DNA from: Emergomyces orientalis
Taxonomy: Eukaryota; Ascomycota; Eurotiomycetes; Onygenales; Ajellomycetaceae
Assembly: GCA_002110485.1 (NCBI GenBank)
Contig: MOWL01000004.1
Span: forward strand, 186,001 to 250,000
DNA length: 64,000 nt
Direction: 5' to 3'
Positions within the stretch are counted from its first letter, which is position 1, and each line of letters starts with the position of its first letter. The position numbers and the translations under genes were made by a program. A model generated the notes under the pieces. That model was not told where the DNA came from. It made no database searches and saw only the letters and a list, made by a program, of their open reading frames with translations. Positions 59,551 through 64,000 of the stretch are shown in pieces.

Positions 59551-60681
59551 TCAACCAGGCATACACCTCTGAATCAACTCATCCACACTCTTCTTCCCCT
59601 CCGTTGCGTACTCACGCATATCATACTCCTTTCCTTCTCCACGTGGGCCACCATCAAAAACCTCCATGGAAAACCAACTCCTAAACCCTGTCTCTAACAC
59701 CGCTCTCGTCACATCTTCAACCGGTAAATATCCCCCATGATACGGGAATGGGCGAAACGCATGACTCCACCGTGCTCGAGGCCTCATACCATCAGCCTCC
59801 CGTTTTTCCAACGGTGAAGGTTCCGGTTTATATGCGTCAGAGATCTGCAAGAGATAAATTTTATCCGCTGGTACGGTTTTGGCAAGTTCGTTCAAACTCT
59901 GCTTGAATCTCTGATTTAACTGATCTTCATTGATATCTACACCCCCTTCCACTTTCTCAATAAGTCCCGAGGGGTTTGTGGGGTCCGCCCATTCGCCGCC
60001 GGCAGTTTGGAAAGTGTCGAGACACAACCCGATATTTGGTCGCTTGACTTCACGGACAATGTCCCATGCATCTTTCCATGTGGGAGCATGCGTGGACCAG
60101 CTGCAGCCCTCATAGGCGAGCCTCATATTGCGTGCGTTCAGTAAATCAGCAAGTTCTTGGATATCTGAAACTATATCTTCACGATTCGTGGATATTTTAT
60201 GCGCTGGAGAGTCGGTGGATCCAACCTGAGAGTCGTGTGAGCTATTGAACAGGATGCGATAGAAAGTTTGTCGATTACATACTTGCAGCATATCCGCCCC
60301 GCACGCTTCCATAATACTTATCCACCCCTTCGCTCGTTCGAATGCATCCTTCCGTTCTTTCGATCCCCGTGCCCACCCCTCAAAATTACTAAAAGGCTGT
60401 AACATCATCACTATGATGCCAAGCGCGCGACACATCAGTGAGACCTCCTGAGCTGCTGTACAGAGATCGGTGTAATTATCTGCGGCAACATCTTGATGGA
60501 GAAGCTGGGTTGCGAAATTTTGGAGATCAGTAAATGCAAGTTCAACTGCGGAGAATTCCGTGGCGGCGATTGCTTCGAGTTTCCTAGGTAATGTGTTTTC
60601 GTCGGGATCGGAGGATGACATGGAGCAGGTTGCGAAGGCTAGGGGTATCTTTTGAGACCTTTTATTTTCTTCCATTCTCAC
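59551..60681 (-). CDS. 3-dehydroshikimate dehydratase-like TIM-barrel enzyme (QutC/Qa-4 type), 357 aa
   Basis: Metal-dependent barrel of the xylose-isomerase-like superfamily. Closest by motif is fungal 3-dehydroshikimate dehydratase, which makes protocatechuate in quinate catabolism. Exons 60283-60681 and 59551-60225; the 57-nt intron is a multiple of three and can be read through, but removing it restores the family pattern ADMLQVGSTDSP. Visible motifs are FATCSMSS at the start, EFSAVELAFTDL, NMRLAYEGCSWSTHAPTW (metal Glu), RPNIGLCLDTFQTAGGEWADP (metal Asp), YLLQISDAY and WFSMEVFDGG (metal Glu). Length suits QutC (about 348 aa). No quinate dehydrogenase or dehydroquinase lies nearby, so it may serve another sugar-acid or aromatic route. 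It is divergent from a 6PGDH-like gene 465 bp away. Confidence 0.87.
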   Translation of the reverse strand: MRMEENKRSQKIPLAFATCSMSSSDPDENTLPRKLEAIAATEFSAVELAFTDLQNFATQLLHQDVAADNYTDLCTAAQEVSLMCRALGIIVMMLQPFSNFEGWARGSKERKDAFERAKGWISIMEACGADMLQVCNRQTFYRILFNSSHDSQVGSTDSPAHKISTNREDIVSDIQELADLLNARNMRLAYEGCSWSTHAPTWKDAWDIVREVKRPNIGLCLDTFQTAGGEWADPTNPSGLIEKVEGGVDINEDQLNQRFKQSLNELAKTVPADKIYLLQISDAYKPEPSPLEKREADGMRPRARWSHAFRPFPYHGGYLPVEDVTRAVLETGFRSWFSMEVFDGGPRGEGKEYDMREYATEGKKSVDELIQRCMPG

Positions 60682-61146
60682 TTTTTTATTGACGTTTTAG
60701 TTTGTCTCATATTATTCCCACAACAGCAGGATGTGGGATAATGTTCCTCGCCTGGTACTATTCACTATGCGCAGGACCGAGCATGTGTGCGCACTGGTAA
60801 CGTTGGCGTTATAAGTTTTATATCTCGCGGAAGGTTGGGAGTTAACAATCTGCAGCACGGCTTACCTTTACCAAGATAACTTCCATTTGCTCTCACAAAC
60901 TGCGATGTGCATTATGATTCCAGTTATTTCAAGACGGCGAGAGTGTGCTGCTGGCGTACTTTTTAGACTTTCAGGTTATGACGTCACATCCCCCTAATCC
61001 AGGATTCCCTGCAGCAACTGGCGACGACTACCGCAAGAAATCCAGCGAATTTCTGATGGTTGTATGAGCAGCTGCTGTCCACTTAAATTTCCATCAATAC
61101 TCGAATCAAATGGGAGTTGTTTCATAATTTATCAAAACAACCAACC
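60682..61146. promoter_or_regulatory. shared divergent promoter region, 465 bp
   Basis: Lies between the start codons of the dehydratase-like gene and the 6PGDH-like gene, so it must carry both promoters. A TGACGTCA-type palindrome (ATGACGTCACAT, near 60978-60989) is a candidate CRE/AP-1-like site. Its use is inference only. Confidence 0.45.
60979..60988. promoter_or_regulatory. TGACGTCA palindrome (CRE-like site)
   Basis: A perfect TGACGTCA palindrome within the divergent promoter. bZIP factors of the ATF/CREB type bind this octamer. Binding here is inferred from the motif and its position alone. Confidence 0.35.
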
Positions 61147-62646
61147 ATGGCTACCTCTCAGCCTTTCCAGCACATCGGCATCGTTGGCGCTGGCAACATG
61201 GGTACAATGATGTCCTTCGGCCTCGCAGAGCTTGGCATCAACGTGTCACTTTGGGATGTGAAAAGCTCTAATGTAGATGAAGCAATATCCATGAGCAGAA
61301 ATGAAAGGAAGTTGAAGGACAAAATATCCTGCTTCCACGATATCCATGAGTTTGCTAATAGCGTCAAGCCCGCGACGGTTGATGGCTCTAAAAGACGGCT
61401 TTTTCTCTTCTCAATTACACATGGATGGCCCGCAGACGCTATCTTGGATAAAATGAAAGATGACCTGAAGAAAGGAGATATCATACTTGACGGTGGCAAT
61501 GAGAATTATCGGAACACTGAAAGGCGGCAGCAGGAATTGGAGTCAAAAGGTATCAGCTGGATCGGGATGGGAGTATCTGGAGGCTATCAATCGGCAAGAC
61601 ATGGACCAAGTTTGGCGCTTGGAGGTGATCCAAATACCATCAATGTGGTACTACCACTTCTGCGAACCTTCGCTGCTAAAGACGCGCGGACGGGAGAACC
61701 CTGTGTTGCCAATGTGGGCCCGCGCGGTGCGGGCCACTACGTCAAGATGGTGCACAATGGAATCGAGAACGGGTTGTTGTCAACCATTTGTGAGGCATGG
61801 GATATCTTACACTCTGGCCTGCATTTATCTTACCACGACATCGGAAAGGTGTTCGAGCGGTGGAATGGCGAGGGAGAATTGCGAAATACGTTCCTTCTTC
61901 AAAACGGGTCGGAAATATGCCAACTACAAAAGGCCACCAAAGGTGACAAAAGTGGCGAAATTGTAAGCAGCTCGGGTGGCTATGTCCTGGATGATGTTGG
62001 TGATAAAATGGCGCAGGATGACGATGATGCCGAAGGAACCCTCTACTGGATGGTTATGGAGGCTGCGGACCGGCACGTTTCTGCACCAACTATAGCCACC
62101 GGCCAGTTTCTCAGAGTTGCAAGCGGTAACCGCAGACAGCGGTTGTTGGTGGCGGACAAGCTCAAGGTTCCCCTTCCAAAGAAAATGGAAGCAGCCAAAG
62201 ACGCCGATTCATTTATCGAAACGCTTCGCAAAGCCGTATTCGTGTCATTCCTGTGCTCCTTTTGCCAGGGGCTGGAACTCATAGCTCGTGCTTCCAGAGA
62301 TGAGAAATGGGATGTCAATCTCGGAGATTGCTTAAAGATCTGGCGTGCTGGATGTATTATTCAGGAAGAATATATCTCCGATCTCCTCATGCCTGCCCTG
62401 ACCTCCGGGGCGAGGATTATGAATACAAAGCTCATCGACGAGGTCTCAGCTGCGCTTACTGAACACTATGACTCATTAAAGTTAGTGGTGCTAAGCGCGG
62501 TGGAGGCAGATTGCTATGTCCCCTCAATGTCAGCCAGTTTGGAGTATCTGAAATATGAAGGGAGCAGGATGCTCCCCACGCGATTCATGGAAGCGGAAAT
62601 GAAATTTTTTGGGGCACATAATTATGACAGAACTGGGGTTAAATGA
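61147..62646 (+). CDS. 6-phosphogluconate dehydrogenase-like protein, divergent paralogue, 499 aa
   Basis: NAD(P)-dependent beta-hydroxyacid dehydrogenase fold of the 6PGDH family. Single exon. The ATG at 61147 sits in a strong context (CAACCATGGC); an upstream in-frame ATG at 61117 is less likely. The Rossmann motif IGIVGAGNMGTMMSFGLA is intact. Further blocks are IILDGGNENYRNTERR, GMGVSGGYQSARHGPSLALG and the catalytic GAGHYVKMVHNGIENG with Lys about 200. However, the substrate loop GTGKW of true 6PGDH reads GTLYW after an acidic insert (AQDDDDAE), the Glu pair after VSGG is lost, and the protein stops at FFGAHNYDRTGVK. It therefore lacks the C-terminal tail that carries a phosphate-binding His. 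It is probably a dehydrogenase for another sugar acid or a non-catalytic paralogue rather than the pentose-phosphate enzyme. Confidence 0.88.
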   Translation: MATSQPFQHIGIVGAGNMGTMMSFGLAELGINVSLWDVKSSNVDEAISMSRNERKLKDKISCFHDIHEFANSVKPATVDGSKRRLFLFSITHGWPADAILDKMKDDLKKGDIILDGGNENYRNTERRQQELESKGISWIGMGVSGGYQSARHGPSLALGGDPNTINVVLPLLRTFAAKDARTGEPCVANVGPRGAGHYVKMVHNGIENGLLSTICEAWDILHSGLHLSYHDIGKVFERWNGEGELRNTFLLQNGSEICQLQKATKGDKSGEIVSSSGGYVLDDVGDKMAQDDDDAEGTLYWMVMEAADRHVSAPTIATGQFLRVASGNRRQRLLVADKLKVPLPKKMEAAKDADSFIETLRKAVFVSFLCSFCQGLELIARASRDEKWDVNLGDCLKIWRAGCIIQEEYISDLLMPALTSGARIMNTKLIDEVSAALTEHYDSLKLVVLSAVEADCYVPSMSASLEYLKYEGSRMLPTRFMEAEMKFFGAHNYDRTGVK

Positions 62647-63281
62647 GAAGATCCGGGTAAGGTGGCTAAGGGTGCACATCATTATGAATGGCGTCCTGCT
62701 TGAAATATGTCTAATGTGCTGTCTTTGAAGTTGATTGGGCCGGTGATAAAAGGAAAAAGTACCACGTCTACAGTCCGACTAGTTTACCGCCAACCTGACT
62801 TGCCAAAATATTTCAAAATTTTGGCGAGGCACTGTATTACAGCTCATGTAGTGATTTAAATGCTAATACTGGATATCATCAGTTGTATCTCATCTTTGCA
62901 TGGGTCGCTCTCGAGAAGCGCTCTCTTATCTTATCTTGATCTAGTCATGTGACTGATACGAGATCTAACCCTAACCCTAAACCAAACAAAGTAATTTCCG
63001 ATATTTCTCCGGGTCGATGCCAAGGCAACCTCTCCAGCGACGAGCATTGGCCATGGCCTTATTTATGGGTTTCGACCCGCTGGCTGTCGAAATCCGGAGT
63101 TTGCCGAGCGGATGTGGCAGCCGGCAATACAATCAATCCAGCCAATACGAGGATGACAGGGCGACAACAGGCTACAACCAGCCTGGGTGTTATCTTAAAT
63201 GGCAGGTCAGCATTGTAAAAAAATACCTAACTTCTAATTTCAACCACCAACCAGGTATTCTTAGTATTTTTCAGCAAAACG
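62647..63281. other. intergenic with short interstitial telomere-like repeat
   Basis: No gene recognised. At 62965-62983 the plus strand reads CTAACCCTAACCCTAAACC, about 2.5 units of the TTAGGG telomere repeat, some 300 bp upstream of the FMO gene start. Confidence 0.5.
62965..62983. repeat. interstitial telomere-type repeat (CCCTAA)n, about 2.5 units
   Basis: Two complete TAACCC units plus a variant third unit. Such short tracts occur in fungal promoters as sites for Tbf1/Teb1-type factors, or can be relics of break repair. The sequence alone does not distinguish these. Confidence 0.6.
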
Positions 63282-64000
63282 ATGCGAATTCCTTCAACCC
63301 ACCAAATCCGCAGGGTAGCAATTATTGGTGCCGGCCCGTCTGGGTTGGCTGCGGCCAAGTAGGTGTTTGCCTTTTTGAGCCTGTAAAAGATGGTGTATTT
63401 ATCTTGTTCTTCGTAGCGGGGTACTGACTCACATCCCATAGATTCCTGTTGGCCGAAAAATGCTTTGAAAAGATTGATATTTTCGAGCAGCGAAGCCGGG
63501 TTGGTGGGGTGTGGAATTGCTCAACAGCTGAGGACAAGCGGCTTGTTTCTATTGATATCCCACAAACAAACGCCCACTTACCCGTAGAAAAGCCCATTTG
63601 GCATTCGCCGGGGGGGTCGCCAGAAGACTCGGAGTTAGCGGAGAGGCAAAGCAGAAAAGAAGCGTCATTCATATCCCCGCTCTACGATGGCCTGGAGACG
63701 AATATCCCTCACACGTTAATGCGGTTTTCTGATAAGCCGTTTCCTGCGGATACGCAGCTATTCCCTGGGTTTGCGACAGTCCTACGATACATTGAAGAGT
63801 ATGGTGCGGCCGTCAAGCACCTAATACAGTTTCAGGTCCAGGTTGTGGATGTTAGCCTTGATGATACGCATGCGGGGACGTGGGTAGTGACAAGGAAGAA
63901 TTTGGAGACTGGGGAACATGAGACTGATGTCTATGATGCTGTTGTTGCAGCGAGCGGGCATTATAGTGTACCTTATATCCCAGCGATTAATGGGATATCG
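63282..64000 (+). CDS. flavin-containing monooxygenase (FMO), 5' part, cut by window end
   Basis: NADPH- and FAD-dependent monooxygenase of the FMO family (yeast Fmo1-like), which oxidises sulfur or nitrogen groups. Exon 63282-63358 (77 nt) joins an exon from 63442 to the end of the window. The spliced N-terminus MRIPSTHQIRRVAIIGAGPSGL continues LAAAKFLLAEKCFEKIDIFEQ, giving the FAD-binding GxGxxG at about residues 16-21 and the acidic ribose-binding residue. Then RVGGVWNC and SPLYDGLETNIPHTLMRFSDKPFP, the usual FMO blocks. The frame remains open to the window edge at the YDAVVAASGHYSVPYIP motif, so roughly half of a typical 450-500 residue enzyme is present. No frameshift is seen in this part. 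Confidence 0.92.

Noticed and set aside
59551..62646. Part of a quinate catabolism cluster
   Set aside because: Only the dehydratase-like gene is present; no quinate dehydrogenase, dehydroquinase, permease or Qut-type regulator lies in the window.

Overview
This is a nuclear window from a filamentous ascomycete (Pezizomycotina). The evidence is short introns (about 45-230 nt) with GTANGT-type donors, CTAAC-like branch sites and YAG acceptors, a HET-domain gene, a quinate-type dehydroshikimate dehydratase and a Ty1/copia retroelement. Eurotiomycetes (for example Onygenales) is my best guess for the class, by inference only. All gene models were spliced by eye. Except where noted, the exon lengths sum to a multiple of three and the reading frame stays open across every junction.

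Layout. 1.6-2.6 kb: p24 cargo receptor (minus). 3.6-8.0 kb: Ubp15/USP7 deubiquitinase in 12 exons (minus). 10.5-12.4 kb: HET-domain protein (plus). 13.0-14.9 kb: ADGF/ADA2-like adenosine deaminase (minus), divergent from an unrecognised multi-pass membrane protein (15.7-16.9 kb, plus). 18.8-20.5 kb: mitochondrial PDK/BCKDK-type kinase (plus). 21.0-23.8 kb: large unrecognised protein (plus). 24.0-24.4 kb: possible small coiled-coil gene (minus). 24.9-25.6 kb: Pmp3/Sna3-like membrane proteolipid (plus). 26.4-27.4 kb: signal peptidase subunit Spc3 (minus). 28.1-32.3 kb: Ulp2-type SUMO protease (minus). 33.1-34.3 kb: eIF4E-family cap-binding protein (minus). 34.3-38.6 kb: a 4.3 kb stretch with no recognisable gene. 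38.6-40.1 kb: ACC-synthase-like aminotransferase (plus). 41.0-46.2 kb: complete copia retrotransposon with two identical 102 bp LTRs. 47.2-47.9 kb: beta-class-like GST (minus). 49.8-51.8 kb: Fat1-type very-long-chain acyl-CoA synthetase (plus). 52.3-53.7 kb: M19 membrane dipeptidase (minus). 55.3-59.1 kb: telomere-type OB-fold protein (minus). 59.6-60.7 kb: 3-dehydroshikimate dehydratase-like enzyme (minus), divergent from a 6-phosphogluconate dehydrogenase-like protein (61.1-62.6 kb, plus). 63.3 kb to the window end: start of a flavin-containing monooxygenase (plus).

Most genes are unrelated housekeeping functions: secretory pathway (p24, Spc3), ubiquitin/SUMO removal (Ubp15, Ulp2), translation (eIF4E), mitochondrial kinase, lipid activation (Fat1) and telomere biology. 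No classical gene cluster is visible. The strongest leads for a second look are the apparently young copia insertion, the 6PGDH-like paralogue that has lost expected substrate-binding residues and is divergently paired with a sugar-acid/aromatic-type dehydratase, and the 1240-residue telomere-type OB-fold protein with a short telomere-repeat tract about 4 kb away from it. I saw no CRISPR array, rRNA gene or convincing tRNA gene.
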